The position numbers and the translations under genes are program-made. 64,000 nt of DNA, taken from positions 310,001 through 374,000 of the forward strand of contig CAKUMB010000001.1 of the NCBI GenBank assembly GCA_934667475.1, read 5' to 3'. The stretch is from an uncultured Muribaculaceae bacterium (GTDB lineage: Bacteria > Bacteroidota > Bacteroidia > Bacteroidales > Muribaculaceae). This document shows, piece after piece, positions 31,915 through 40,932 of this stretch. The notes below the pieces were generated by a model. The model did not search any database. It worked only from the letters and a program-made list of their open reading frames with translations, and was not told the DNA's origin. Positions within the stretch are counted from its first letter, which is position 1, and each line of letters opens with the position of its first letter.

Positions 31915-33180
31915 ATGGCTAAGAAAGAAGAGACTGTCGACATGTCCGACAGATTTGCGGAGTTTAAAGAGCTGAAAAACATCGACAAGACCACTATGAT
32001 TAGTGTCTTGGAAGAGTCGTTCCGTAGTGTGCTGGCAAAAATGTTTGGCACCGACGAGAACTTTGATGTGGTCATGAACCCCGACAAGGGCGACTGCGAA
32101 ATCTATCAGCGCCTTGAAGTGGTGCCCGACGGTGAGGTGGAGAACCCCAGCCGCCAGATTTCGCTCACCGATGCCCGTGGCGATGAGGAAAACCCCGACC
32201 CCGATGCCGAGGTGGGCGAGGAGCACTCGCGCAAAATCGAGTTTGCCAAATTCGGCCGCCGCGCCATTCTTAACCTGCGTCAGACTCTGGCAAGCAAGAT
32301 TCTCGACCTGCAAAAGGACGCCATCTACACCAAATTCAAGGATATGGAGGGCAACCTGGTTACAGCCGAGGTCTACCAGATATGGAAGCGCGAGGTGCTG
32401 CTCATGGACGAGGACAAAAACGAACTGTTCCTGCCCAAAGACCAGCAGATACCCACCGACATCTACCGCAAGGGCGAGTCGGTGCGCGCCGTCATCTATA
32501 ATGTGGACAACAAGAACAACAATCCCAAAATCACTGTGTCGCGCACATGCGACCAGTTCTTGCGCCGCCTGTTTGAGCTTGAGGTGCCCGAAATTCACGA
32601 CGGCCTCATTGTGATTCGCGCCGTTGCCCGCATCCCTGGAGAGCGCGCCAAGATAGCCGTTGAAAGCTACGACGACCGCATCGACCCCGTGGGCGCATGT
32701 GTGGGTGTGCGCGGTGCGCGCATCCACGGCATAGTGCGCGAGCTGCGCAACGAAAACATCGATGTGATCAACTACACATCCAATCCGCAGCTCTTCATTC
32801 AGCGCGCCCTCAGTCCCGCTAAAATATCGAGCATACGCCTCGATGAGGAAAACAAGCGTGCCGAGGTGTTCCTGCGTGCCGACGAGGTCTCGCTCGCCAT
32901 TGGCAAGGGCGGCCTTAACATAAAGCTCGCCTCGATGCTCACCGGCTACACCATCGATGTTTACCGCGACCTTGAAGGCGAGGACGAGGAAGATATCTAC
33001 CTCGACGAGTTCAAGGACGAAATCGACGACTGGGTGGTTGAGGCTCTTAAAAACATTGGCTGCTCAACTGCCAAGGCTGTGCTGCGCACACCGCGCGAAG
33101 AGCTCATCGAGAAGGCCGACCTTGAAGAGGACACAGTTGACAACGTTATAAAAATTCTCAAGGCCGAATTTGAGGATTAA
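31915..33180 (+). CDS. nusA: Transcription termination/antitermination factor NusA
   Basis: NusA (421 residues) binds RNA polymerase and controls pausing, termination and antitermination. The N-terminal domain (1-135) is followed by S1 (about 140-210, AEVYQIWKREVLLMD), then two KH domains: ESYDDRIDPVGACVGVRGARI is the KH1 signature (two 20-residue-or-shorter parts, split after GVRG) and LAIGKGGLNIKLASMLTG lies in KH2. An acidic Bacteroidota tail (about 350-421, EGEDEEDIYLDEF) ends with a helix-hairpin-like segment. It starts 9 bases after rimP. Confidence 0.97.
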   Translation: MAKKEETVDMSDRFAEFKELKNIDKTTMISVLEESFRSVLAKMFGTDENFDVVMNPDKGDCEIYQRLEVVPDGEVENPSRQISLTDARGDEENPDPDAEVGEEHSRKIEFAKFGRRAILNLRQTLASKILDLQKDAIYTKFKDMEGNLVTAEVYQIWKREVLLMDEDKNELFLPKDQQIPTDIYRKGESVRAVIYNVDNKNNNPKITVSRTCDQFLRRLFELEVPEIHDGLIVIRAVARIPGERAKIAVESYDDRIDPVGACVGVRGARIHGIVRELRNENIDVINYTSNPQLFIQRALSPAKISSIRLDEENKRAEVFLRADEVSLAIGKGGLNIKLASMLTGYTIDVYRDLEGEDEEDIYLDEFKDEIDDWVVEALKNIGCSTAKAVLRTPREELIEKADLEEDTVDNVIKILKAEFED

Positions 33181-33190
33181 TGGCATGCAG

Positions 33191-33216
33191 GCCGGCTGCC
33201 GCATGGCCAGGCCGGC
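33191..33216 (+). promoter_or_regulatory. GC-rich hairpin in the nusA-infB gap
   Basis: Two GCCGGC hexamers (33191-33196 and 33211-33216) can pair with each other, with an inner GCC/GGC, just after the nusA stop. The rest of the 116-base gap to the infB start shows no promoter. It may be a processing or attenuation element; there is no U-tract. Confidence 0.35.
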
Positions 33217-33296
33217 TTGTAAGCCCACACGCGGCGCAAGGCTGCACCGCGGTCGATAACCAACACCTCTTCATTAATCACAACTCACAAGAAAAT

Positions 33297-36104
33297 ATGC
33301 GTAAAAAAATAAGTCAAGTAGCAACAGATTTGAATGTTGGAGTTCAGTCGATCAGGGATTTTCTTCAGGCGAAGAACATAGAGGTCGATTCGGGTCCCAA
33401 CGCACGAATTGCCGAGGAAGCATACAATATGCTCCTTGAGAAATTCAAGCCCGACATGGTGCAGAAAAAGAAGTCGGAAGACTTCACAAGCAAGCAGCAG
33501 GAGCGCAAGGCCAACAGCAAGGCACGCAGTGTCGAAGAATTCAAGATCGAGGTGAAGAAACCCAAGATTCTGGGCAAAATCGACCTTACTCAGGCTGGCA
33601 AGCCGGCAGCTAAGCCGCAGCCCAAGCTCGAGCAGCAGCCTGCCCCGGCCCCTAAGCCTGCCGAGCCCGCCAAGAAGCCCGAGGCAAAGCCTGCCGCAGT
33701 TGTGGCCGACAAGCCAGCGCCCGAGGCCAAACCCGAGGTGAAGGCCGAGGCTCCAAAGCCCGCCGAGCCCAAGGCCGAGGTGAAGGCTGAGGCCCCCAAG
33801 CCCGCCGAACCGGCTGCTCCAGCCGAGGAGAAAAAAGTCGAGGAAAAGAAGGATGAAATCTTCACCTACGGCACCACCACGCTGCAAAACAAGCCCAAAA
33901 TTCTGGGTAAAATCGACCTCTCGGCCATCAATCAGCAGACGCGCCCCAAAAAGAAGTCGAAGGCCGAGCTGCGCAACGAGCGCATCAGCAAGGAGCGCGC
34001 ACGCAAGCAGGGTGGCAACGCCGCTGCCGGCGACGACGGAGCCAAGCGCAAGCGCCGCCGCATAGGCAAGGAGAAAATCGACATCGAGAAGAGCGCAGCC
34101 CAAATCCAGAACGGTGGCGGACGTGGCGGCAACCAGGGCAACAACGCCCAGGGTGGCAGCAAGCGCAATGCCAAAAAGGGCAAGAAGCCGTTTAAGAGCG
34201 AGGTTAGCGAGGAAGACGTACAGCGCCAGGTGAAGGAGACTCTGGCCCGCCTCACCGCCAAGACTCAGAAGAAGAGCGCCAAGTGGCGCCGCGAGAAGCG
34301 CGAAGCCGTGCGCGAAGAAGAGCGCGAGGAGGCAGCAGAAAAGGCAGCAGAAAAGAAGACTCTGAAGCTCACCGAGTTTGTCACCGCCAACGACCTTGCT
34401 GCTATGATGGATGTGCCGGTTAACAAGGTGATTGGCACCTGCATGAACATTGGCGTGATGGTGTCGATAAACCAGCGCCTCGACGCCGAGACCATCAATA
34501 TTGTGGCCGAGGAGTTTGGCTTCAAGACCGAATATGAAAGCGCCGATGTGGCCGAGGCCATCCACGAAGAGGAGGACAAGCCCGAAGACCTGCAGCAGCG
34601 CCCGCCTGTGGTGACTGTGATGGGTCACGTGGACCATGGTAAGACTTCGCTGCTTGACTACATACGCAAGGCTAATGTGATTGCCGGCGAGGCCGGCGGC
34701 ATAACCCAGCACATTGGCGCCTACAACGTGAAGTTGGCCAACGGCCGCCGCATCACTTTCCTCGACACCCCTGGTCACGAGGCGTTCACCGCCATGCGTG
34801 CCCGCGGTGCCAAGGTCACCGACATTGTGATTGTGATTGTGGCCGCCGACGACAATGTGATGCCTCAAACGGTTGAGGCCCTCAACCACGCCAGCGCTGC
34901 AGGTGTGCCCATTGTGTTTGCCATCAACAAGATTGATAAGCCGGGTGCAAACCCCGACAAGATAAAGGAGGAACTTGCCAACATGAACTACCTCGTGGAG
35001 GAGTGGGGCGGCAAGTACCAGAGCCAGGACATCTCGGCCAAGAAGGGCACGGGCGTGTCGGAGCTTATGGACAAGGTGCTGCTCGAGGCCGACATGCTCG
35101 ACCTCAAGGCCAACCCCAACCGCAAGGCCACCGGCTCAATCATTGAGTCGTCGCTCGACAAGGGCCGCGGCTATGTGGCCACCGTGCTGGTCGACAACGG
35201 CACACTGCGCGTGGGCGACATAATGCTCGCCGGCACGCACTATGGCAAGGTGAAGGCCATGTTCAACGAGCGCAACCAGCGCATCAAGGAGGCCGGCCCA
35301 TCGAGCCCGGCCCTCATTCTTGGCCTTAACGGCGCCCCCACGGCTGGAGACAAGTTTAACATTATGGACACCGACCAGGAGGCACGCCAGATAGCCAACA
35401 AGCGCGAGCAGCTGCAGCGCGAGCTGGGCCTGCGCACGCAGAAGCGCTTCACCCTTGAAGACCTCGGTCGCCGCCGCGCCCTGGGTGAGTTCCACGAACT
35501 CAACGTGATTGTGAAGGGCGATGTGGACGGCTCTATCGAGGCTCTGAGCGACTCGCTCATCAAGCTCTCCACCCCCGAGGTGCAGGTCAACGTCATTCAC
35601 AAGGCTGTGGGCCAAATCACCGAGAGCGACGTCACTCTGGCTGCTGCCAGCGACGCCTACATCATCGGCTTCCAGGTGCGTCCCTCGGCCGATGCCAAGC
35701 GCCTTGCTTCGCAAGAGGGTGTTGACATCCGCATCTACTCAATCATCTACGATGCCATCGAGGAGGTGAAGGATGCCATGGCAGGCATGCTTTCGCCCGA
35801 AATCAAGGAGGAAGTTACCGGCACCGTCGAGGTCAAGGAGGTTTACCACATCTCGAAGGTGGGCACCATTGCCGGTGCCATCGTGCGCGAGGGCAAAATC
35901 AAGCGCACTTGCAAGGTGCGCATAATCCGCGACGGCATTGTGCGCTACACCGGCGCCCTCGGCTCGCTCAAGCGCTTCAAGGACGATGTGAAGGAAGTGG
36001 GCATGGGCTTTGAGTGCGGTTTCAGCGTGCAGGGTTACAACGACATCCAAGTGGGCGACATGGTTGAGGCCTTCGAGGAGGTTGAAGTGCAGAAAAAGCT
36101 GTAA
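33297..36104 (+). CDS. infB: Translation initiation factor IF-2
   Basis: IF-2 (935 residues from ATG 33297) brings initiator tRNA to the ribosome. A longer frame reaches back to 33180, but MRKKISQVATDLNVGVQSIR is the conserved N-terminal IF2_N motif. Residues 60-370 are disordered, rich in Lys, Ala, Pro and Glu, as usual in this phylum. The G domain has VTVMGHVDHGKTSLLDYIRK (G1), LDTPGHEAFTAMRARG (G3) and NKIDKPG (G4), followed by domains II, III and the C-terminal fMet-tRNA-binding domain. A terminator follows. Confidence 0.97.
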   Translation: MRKKISQVATDLNVGVQSIRDFLQAKNIEVDSGPNARIAEEAYNMLLEKFKPDMVQKKKSEDFTSKQQERKANSKARSVEEFKIEVKKPKILGKIDLTQAGKPAAKPQPKLEQQPAPAPKPAEPAKKPEAKPAAVVADKPAPEAKPEVKAEAPKPAEPKAEVKAEAPKPAEPAAPAEEKKVEEKKDEIFTYGTTTLQNKPKILGKIDLSAINQQTRPKKKSKAELRNERISKERARKQGGNAAAGDDGAKRKRRRIGKEKIDIEKSAAQIQNGGGRGGNQGNNAQGGSKRNAKKGKKPFKSEVSEEDVQRQVKETLARLTAKTQKKSAKWRREKREAVREEEREEAAEKAAEKKTLKLTEFVTANDLAAMMDVPVNKVIGTCMNIGVMVSINQRLDAETINIVAEEFGFKTEYESADVAEAIHEEEDKPEDLQQRPPVVTVMGHVDHGKTSLLDYIRKANVIAGEAGGITQHIGAYNVKLANGRRITFLDTPGHEAFTAMRARGAKVTDIVIVIVAADDNVMPQTVEALNHASAAGVPIVFAINKIDKPGANPDKIKEELANMNYLVEEWGGKYQSQDISAKKGTGVSELMDKVLLEADMLDLKANPNRKATGSIIESSLDKGRGYVATVLVDNGTLRVGDIMLAGTHYGKVKAMFNERNQRIKEAGPSSPALILGLNGAPTAGDKFNIMDTDQEARQIANKREQLQRELGLRTQKRFTLEDLGRRRALGEFHELNVIVKGDVDGSIEALSDSLIKLSTPEVQVNVIHKAVGQITESDVTLAAASDAYIIGFQVRPSADAKRLASQEGVDIRIYSIIYDAIEEVKDAMAGMLSPEIKEEVTGTVEVKEVYHISKVGTIAGAIVREGKIKRTCKVRIIRDGIVRYTGALGSLKRFKDDVKEVGMGFECGFSVQGYNDIQVGDMVEAFEEVEVQKKL

Positions 36105-36151
36105 CCTACGCTTGGAGTCAGATAGCAAATCACAGTATTCAAAATAAATTT

Positions 36152-36209
36152 CGAGGCACCGCCTTTGGCCCTTCTGCAATGCAGGGCCGGGAAGGTGCCT
36201 CGATTTTTT
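36152..36209 (+). terminator. Terminator between infB and folK
   Basis: CGAGGCACC (36152-36160) pairs with GGTGCCTCG (36194-36202), with an inner GGCCCT/AGGGCC helix, followed by ATTTTTT. It ends the rimP-nusA-infB transcript and ends only 13 bases before the folK start. Confidence 0.88.
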
Positions 36210-36221
36210 CTCTTTTAAGAA

Positions 36222-36695
36222 ATGAAGTATTACCTCAATATAGGTTCAAACCTTGGCGACCGCCAGGCCGTGATAAAGCAGGCCATCGGGCGGCTGGCCG
36301 CACTGGGCAGCGTGGAGGCCGTCAGCAGCTCCATAGAGACCCCTGCGTGGGGCTTTGTGTCGCAACATGAGTTCTTGAACGTGGGCTTGGTCTTGGAGTC
36401 GCACAGCGAGCCTTTGGCGCTGCTGCATGCCATCCACTCCATAGAGCGCGGCTTGGGGTCGTCCAGCCACCGCACTCCCGAAGGCGGCTATGCCGACCGA
36501 CTGGTCGACATCGACGTGGTGGCCATAGATGGCCTCACGCTCAGCACGTCCGAACTCACCGTGCCCCATCCCCATCTGCCCGAGCGCGAGTTCTACCTTG
36601 CGCCCATGGCTCAGATTGCCCCCCACTGGCAGCACCCCACGCTCCACCTCACCGCTGCCCAAATGCTCTCCGCCCTTCGCCGCAATAAGGGGTAG
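36222..36695 (+). CDS. folK: 2-amino-4-hydroxy-6-hydroxymethyldihydropteridine diphosphokinase
   Basis: HPPK (157 residues) transfers pyrophosphate from ATP to the pterin in folate synthesis. It starts MKYYLNIGSNLGDRQAVI, has the SSSIETPAWGF segment that contacts the pterin, HAIHSIERGLGSS, and YADRLVDIDVVAIDGLTL, whose two Asp coordinate magnesium, then PHPHLPEREFYLAPM, the signature end of the family. No promoter is seen between the upstream terminator and this ATG, so expression may depend on read-through from infB. Confidence 0.96.
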   Translation: MKYYLNIGSNLGDRQAVIKQAIGRLAALGSVEAVSSSIETPAWGFVSQHEFLNVGLVLESHSEPLALLHAIHSIERGLGSSSHRTPEGGYADRLVDIDVVAIDGLTLSTSELTVPHPHLPEREFYLAPMAQIAPHWQHPTLHLTAAQMLSALRRNKG

Positions 36696-36731
36696 CTTAT
36701 TGTGAGTCAGTGGCTTTAGAATCAATAGAAA

Positions 36732-36771
36732 AAACGGCAATGTGCCCACCATGTGGGGCGCATTGCCGTTT
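36732..36771. terminator. Bidirectional terminator after folK and the POT transporter
   Basis: A perfect 11-bp stem (AAACGGCAATG at 36732-36742 with its complement at 36761-36771) and further inner pairing lies between converging genes. It is flanked by A-rich sequence on the left, giving a T-run on the minus strand (TTTTTTCTATTG), and by TTTCAGTT on the right. Confidence 0.85.
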
Positions 36772-36801
36772 CAGTTAATGCGGTTTTTATTTGTGTGGCT
36801 G

Positions 36802-38361
36802 CTATGCCTTGGTGACTCTTTCAAGCCACTTGACCATGCCCAGCATCACGCCCATCGAAATGAAGCAAACAATGATGAACACGCCCCAGCACTGCCACAG
36901 GTCAATCTTGTTGTACATGAGTGCGCCCAGAGGCAGCAGCATATTGCCCACGGCTGTTGTGCCCAGCCACAGACCCTGGCACAGGCCAAGCATGCTCTTG
37001 GGGGCCACCTTTGACACAAACGACAGGCCCAGAGGCGAAATGAACAGCTCGGCCACTGTGAGCAGGAAGTAGGTGACAATCATTACCCATGCGCCTGCCT
37101 TCATGGTTTCGCGCGTTGTGGCGTCGATGGCCACAAACGCCTCGCCCGAGGGATAGCCCTTCACCATCGAGAAGATGGCCAGGAACGCATAGGCCAGGCC
37201 GGCAATGAACATGCCGATGGCGATTTTGCGCGGTGTGCTAATCTCCTTGCCGCGTTTGCTCATCGAGCCGAATATGGCCATAATCACGGGGGTGAGCACA
37301 ATCACGAAGAATGGATTCACGGCCTGCCAAAATTCGGGCGGGAATTGGCCCGTCTTCACAAAGTCGCGGGCAAAGAATGATAGCGACACGCCATTCTGGT
37401 GGAACGAGAACCAGAAGAAGATGACCACGCCAAGCACTGCAAACAGGGCGTACATGCGCTGCTTGATTTCCTTGGCCATTGTGGCCTTTTCCTCGGCGGT
37501 ATAGCTTACTGCGCCAGCGGCTTCTTTCTTTCCGGGGGTGGGGAACTTCTTCTTTTGGGTGAGGAATATCACAAGCGATATGAGCATTGCCACCACCGAT
37601 GCGATGAAGGCGAAGTGCACGCCCTGGTTAAACACCTCGAGGTAGGCCTGGCAGTTGGCTGCGCTGGGTGCGCCGCTCACGCCTGCCTGGGCCATGTAGT
37701 TCATCATGTTGCTCACCTGGTCGGCGGGCAGGGTGCCGTCGATAAACTGGTGGCACAGTGCGGGCAGCTCGGCCACATATTTGTATCCGTGCAGGCCCAG
37801 CCACCAGCTGCGCAGGAAGGGGGCGATGAACGGAGCCACGAGGCCGCCAATGTTGATGAACACGTAGAAGATTTGGAAGCCGGTGTCGCGGCGGCCCTTC
37901 ACCTTGTTGAGGGCCACTTCGCCGCCCTCTTTCAGGGCCTTGGCCTCGAAGTCGTCATACATTTGGCCCACAATGGCCTGCAGGTTGCCCTTAAACAGGC
38001 CGTTACCAAAGGCAATCAGCACAAGGGCTGCGCATGTTAGGGCCAGCAGGCCGGTGAAGTTGGCCGTGGTGGCTGTGACGGGAATTGCCAGGCACACATA
38101 GCCCAGAGCCATGATGATGATGCCCACCATTATGGTGCCCTTGTAGTTCTGCGTGCGGTCGGCTATGATGCCGCCCACAAGGCTCAGCACATAAATGCCG
38201 GCCAGAAACACAGAGTAGATTGTTGCAGCGCTGGTGTCGCTCAAGCCGAATTTCGAGCACAGAAACAGCGACAGCACGGCTGCCATGATGTAGTAGCCGA
38301 ATCGCTCGCCCATGTTGCTAAGGGCAGCTGCGATTAGTCCTTTGGGATGATTTTTTAGCAT
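36802..38361 (-). CDS. POT/PTR-family proton-coupled peptide transporter
   Basis: An inner-membrane di/tripeptide importer of 519 residues from ATG 38361; a longer frame to 38457 lacks homology. It opens MLKNHPKGLIAAALSNMGER with FGYYIMAAVL, the E-x-x-E-R-F-x-Y-like first-helix motif reduced to GERFGYY, and continues with about 14 helices, GGIIADRTQNYKGTIMVG (PTR2 signature region) and FYVFINIGGLVAPF. The central loop about residues 205-240 is longer than usual. It probably works with the exported peptidases encoded elsewhere. SufE is encoded 52 bases upstream on the same strand. Confidence 0.92.
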   Translation of the reverse strand: MLKNHPKGLIAAALSNMGERFGYYIMAAVLSLFLCSKFGLSDTSAATIYSVFLAGIYVLSLVGGIIADRTQNYKGTIMVGIIIMALGYVCLAIPVTATTANFTGLLALTCAALVLIAFGNGLFKGNLQAIVGQMYDDFEAKALKEGGEVALNKVKGRRDTGFQIFYVFINIGGLVAPFIAPFLRSWWLGLHGYKYVAELPALCHQFIDGTLPADQVSNMMNYMAQAGVSGAPSAANCQAYLEVFNQGVHFAFIASVVAMLISLVIFLTQKKKFPTPGKKEAAGAVSYTAEEKATMAKEIKQRMYALFAVLGVVIFFWFSFHQNGVSLSFFARDFVKTGQFPPEFWQAVNPFFVIVLTPVIMAIFGSMSKRGKEISTPRKIAIGMFIAGLAYAFLAIFSMVKGYPSGEAFVAIDATTRETMKAGAWVMIVTYFLLTVAELFISPLGLSFVSKVAPKSMLGLCQGLWLGTTAVGNMLLPLGALMYNKIDLWQCWGVFIIVCFISMGVMLGMVKWLERVTKA

Positions 38362-38413
38362 GTGATTAAGTTGTTTATTGTTAGTGTTAATAATTTCAGG
38401 GGCTGAAATTGCA

Positions 38414-38854
38414 TTAAGCCTTGGCGGCGTCTTGCTTGGCCTTGAAGGCCAGCGCATACATGCGCATCTGCTTCACCATCGACAGCAACCCGTTGCTGCG
38501 TGTGGGCGACAGGTGCTCGTGCAGTCCTATGCTGTCGATGAAGTATAGGTCGGCGCCGAGTATCTCTTGTGGGGTGCGCCCGTCGAGCACTCGTATCAGC
38601 AGCGACACTATGCCTTTCACTATTATGGCGTCGCTGTCGGCCATGAAGTGGATGTGGCCGTCGCCGCTGAGCTCGGCGTTGAGCCACAGGCGGCTTTGGC
38701 AGCCGTCTATCAGGTTGTCGGCCGTCTTCTGGCTCTCGGGCAGTGTGTCGAGCGCGTTGCCCAGCTCTATTATATAGGCATAGCGGTCCATCCAGTCGGT
38801 CATGCCCGAAAACTCGTCGATTATTTCGTCTTGAACTTCGTTAATACTGCTCAT
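38414..38854 (-). CDS. sufE: SufE-family Fe-S cluster sulfur acceptor
   Basis: SufE (146 residues) accepts sulfane sulfur from the cysteine desulfurase SufS during iron-sulfur cluster assembly. The DRYAYIIELGNALDTLPE segment and NLIDGCQSRLWLNAEL, with the catalytic Cys in GCQS, are diagnostic, and LGADLYFIDSIGLHEHLSP and RSNGLLSMVKQMRMYA complete the family pattern. The other suf genes are not in this window. A TAATTTTG -7 box at 38889-38882 lies 27 bases before the ATG. Confidence 0.95.
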   Translation of the reverse strand: MSSINEVQDEIIDEFSGMTDWMDRYAYIIELGNALDTLPESQKTADNLIDGCQSRLWLNAELSGDGHIHFMADSDAIIVKGIVSLLIRVLDGRTPQEILGADLYFIDSIGLHEHLSPTRSNGLLSMVKQMRMYALAFKAKQDAAKA

Positions 38855-38881
38855 GAGGGTGTGTTAAGTGAACTTTTTCTT

Positions 38882-38889
38882 CAAAATTA
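38882..38889 (-). promoter_or_regulatory. -7 box of sufE
   Basis: TAATTTTG on the minus strand lies 27 bases before the ATG, with GTTG 20 bases further upstream as a weak -33 box. Confidence 0.5.
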
Positions 38890-38945
38890 CATTATTTTTT
38901 GCGTTTTCACAACCTTTTTGTAGTTGCTGCCATGCAAAAGTGCGC

Positions 38946-39368
38946 CTATTTGCCATTATTGGTGCTGGCCTGCTTCTTTTCTTTGTTCTCTTCGTGCTGA
39001 ATGGCAAACGAGGCGTAGATTTGCAGCAGTGCGCCTGCCAGCAGGAATGCCAGCCAGTCGCGGTTGCCCCACGAGGTGCCTATGTTGATGTTCAGCGAGC
39101 TGCTGAACAGAAAGAATGCCGACACGCAGTAGAGCAGTGCCGACACCTTGCCCATGCGGAAGAGGCGGCGTATGCGCAGGTTTTTGCCCGCATACCGCTC
39201 GGTGCAGCGCTCGGCCAGTGCCAGCAGAGCGCCCAGCGAATATAGGTATTTGGCCCAGTCGCCGTGTACCCCGAAAATGGGCATTGCAGCTGCCACAAGC
39301 AGCATTAGTGTGGCCAAGGCAAGCGTTATGTTTTGAATTTCGATGCGTTTGTTCTCGTCTGTTATCAT
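38946..39368 (-). CDS. Small four-helix membrane protein, unknown
   Basis: A 140-residue inner-membrane protein from ATG 39368, the start nearest the hydrophobic N-terminus. It has about four transmembrane helices (near residues 12-30, 38-52, 75-92 and 103-118), a cytoplasmic loop rich in basic residues (ERYAGKNLRIRRLFRMGK) and a charged C-terminus (HEENKEKKQAST). No named family is recognised; similar proteins sit next to FtsB/DivIC genes in other Bacteroidales. The gap to the FtsB gene upstream is 44 bases, so both are probably in the trmD transcript. Confidence 0.72.
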   Translation of the reverse strand: MITDENKRIEIQNITLALATLMLLVAAAMPIFGVHGDWAKYLYSLGALLALAERCTERYAGKNLRIRRLFRMGKVSALLYCVSAFFLFSSSLNINIGTSWGNRDWLAFLLAGALLQIYASFAIQHEENKEKKQASTNNGK

Positions 39369-39412
39369 AATTGTATGTTTTTTATTGTGCAATGTGTAGG
39401 GGGGCGCGAGGC

Positions 39413-39727
39413 CTATGGGATGTCGGTCACATACACGTCTTCGTTGGCGCGCTTCATGCCATATTTTTCGCGTGCAATGCGCTCCAGTGTGTGGCGGTCG
39501 GTGTTGAGCTCGCGTATTTTTGCCTCATACACGGCGGCCGAGTCTTCGTTGGCCTGTATCTGCACCTTGATGTCGCTTATCTGTTTCACATAGCCGTTGC
39601 GGCGCGAATAGTTGTAGTCGCCGAAGCACAGCAGGGTCACAAAGAATCCCACTATTATCAGGAATGGCAGATGCAGCCACCGGTGCTGAAATTGCTTTAT
39701 GTTGTTTTTGATGTCTTTTAAGAGCAT
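39413..39727 (-). CDS. FtsB/DivIC-family septum formation initiator
   Basis: A bitopic divisome protein of 104 residues. One transmembrane helix (about 21-37, FLIIVGFFVTLLCFGDY) is followed by a coiled coil (VKQISDIKVQIQANEDSAAV, then EAKIRELNTDRHTLERIA) and the family end motif REKYGMKRANEDVYV. FtsB/DivIC proteins bridge FtsL and FtsQ at the septum. It lies 24 bases downstream of the DUF4855 gene and belongs to the trmD gene run. Confidence 0.92.
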   Translation of the reverse strand: MLLKDIKNNIKQFQHRWLHLPFLIIVGFFVTLLCFGDYNYSRRNGYVKQISDIKVQIQANEDSAAVYEAKIRELNTDRHTLERIAREKYGMKRANEDVYVTDIP

Positions 39728-39751
39728 TTGGTGGAGTGTTGTGGGTGTGGT

Positions 39752-40921
39752 TTAAAAATGCCAGTCGAGCTGCCACCACTTCTTTTTGGTGGTGTTGCCG
39801 CTGCCTTGGCTGCCGTTGGTGGAGGGGGATTTCTGCACCTGTTGGCCGGTGTTTAGGGTGGAGTGCCGGTTGGCAATGATTCGTGCCAGGCGGTCGATCA
39901 CTTGGCGGTCGCGCCGGTTGCTGCTTTTGGCCATGTCGGCCCAGGCGGTGCCGCCCAGGTAGTAGGCCACCGATGCGCTCTGCAACACGCCGGCGCGCTC
40001 GTAGGCTGTGGTGTAGGCGTCGAAATTGGCCAGGGCCTCGTTGTGGGTCTTGGCTTGATAGTATGCTCCTTCGTCGATTTCCATCTCAAGGGCCGATCCC
40101 ACTCGCTTGGCGTTGGTGATGGCGTCGGTCAGGCGCTGGGTGGTGAGGCCTTCGCCCACAAAGTAGTTGGGTTGCAGATACACCATGTCGAATCCCATGG
40201 CAGCGCCCTGGTCGTTGTTGCGCGCTCCGAAGAAGGGTATCCAATACATGAGTTTGCCCAGCTTGTGCACCATGCGGCTCACCCGTGTGGGCAGCTCGCG
40301 GCCAGTGGAGGTGGTGGTCTCCTCAATCCAGTAGAATCCGTTCAACTCCAGATTTTTGAAGCCGGCGCGGTTGAATCGGTCGTATATTGCTTGCAGATAC
40401 CACTCCACGGCGGCCTGCTTGTCGTCGATGCGGTTGAAGTTCAGGCGCCTGCCATTCACGCTGCCCCAGTCGGTGCGTCCGTTCTCGGGGCTGGGCAGCA
40501 TCAGCACCACTTTGTGCTTGAAGCCGGGGTCGCCAAGTTCGCGCTTGGCCTGGCTTATGCACTTGTCGAGCGCGTCGAGTGCCTTGCCCCGCTCAAAAAT
40601 GCGGTTCATCAGCCACTCCCAGTCGGCGCGGGTCGAGCCTTTGCCATAGCCGTTGGCATAGGTCACGTCGCCCTGGCGGCGGAATTCCAGAAACAGGAAT
40701 CCGTCGAACGTCCAGCGGCGGGTGCCGTCGGCAAATGTGTGGGTCACGTAGGGTTCAAATTCACTTTGCGTCCAGTCGGGGCGGAAGGTGCCGCCCTGGT
40801 AAATCAGGGCAAGGTCGTTGATGGGGCCGGCAGCAAACTTGCCGGGCGTTATGGCGGCCCCGGCCGTCATGGCCAGTGCAGCGGCAAAAGCCGCAATCAG
40901 TAGTCGCATGTGGGTGTGCAT
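39752..40921 (-). CDS. Exported DUF4855-domain protein
   Basis: An exported protein of 389 residues of unknown biochemical role. A signal peptide (MRLLIAAFAAALAMTAGA after MHTH) precedes the DUF4855 region: DLALIYQGGTFRPDWTQSEF, TFDGFLFLEF, SPENGRTDWGSVNGR, LELNGFYWIEETT and FDMVYLQPNYF are regularly spaced like the strand ends of a TIM-barrel glycosidase fold, with acidic residues where catalysis would occur (inference). The C-terminal 35 residues are a Ser/Thr/Gln-rich linker ending KKKWWQLDWHF. It starts 11 bases after trmD ends and so is part of its operon. Confidence 0.85.
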   Translation of the reverse strand: MHTHMRLLIAAFAAALAMTAGAAITPGKFAAGPINDLALIYQGGTFRPDWTQSEFEPYVTHTFADGTRRWTFDGFLFLEFRRQGDVTYANGYGKGSTRADWEWLMNRIFERGKALDALDKCISQAKRELGDPGFKHKVVLMLPSPENGRTDWGSVNGRRLNFNRIDDKQAAVEWYLQAIYDRFNRAGFKNLELNGFYWIEETTTSTGRELPTRVSRMVHKLGKLMYWIPFFGARNNDQGAAMGFDMVYLQPNYFVGEGLTTQRLTDAITNAKRVGSALEMEIDEGAYYQAKTHNEALANFDAYTTAYERAGVLQSASVAYYLGGTAWADMAKSSNRRDRQVIDRLARIIANRHSTLNTGQQVQKSPSTNGSQGSGNTTKKKWWQLDWHF

Positions 40922-40932
40922 AGTGTGTGCAT

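Noticed and set aside
31450..32727. A 425-codon minus-strand frame opposite rimP and nusA
   Set aside because: Its His/Val-rich product is the usual antisense shadow of GC-rich Bacteroidales genes and crosses two well-supported genes.
33285..34889. A 534-codon open frame on the minus strand opposite infB
   Set aside because: It mirrors the Lys/Ala/Pro-rich codons of IF-2, has a low-complexity Leu/Gly product with no domain, and infB is certain on the other strand.
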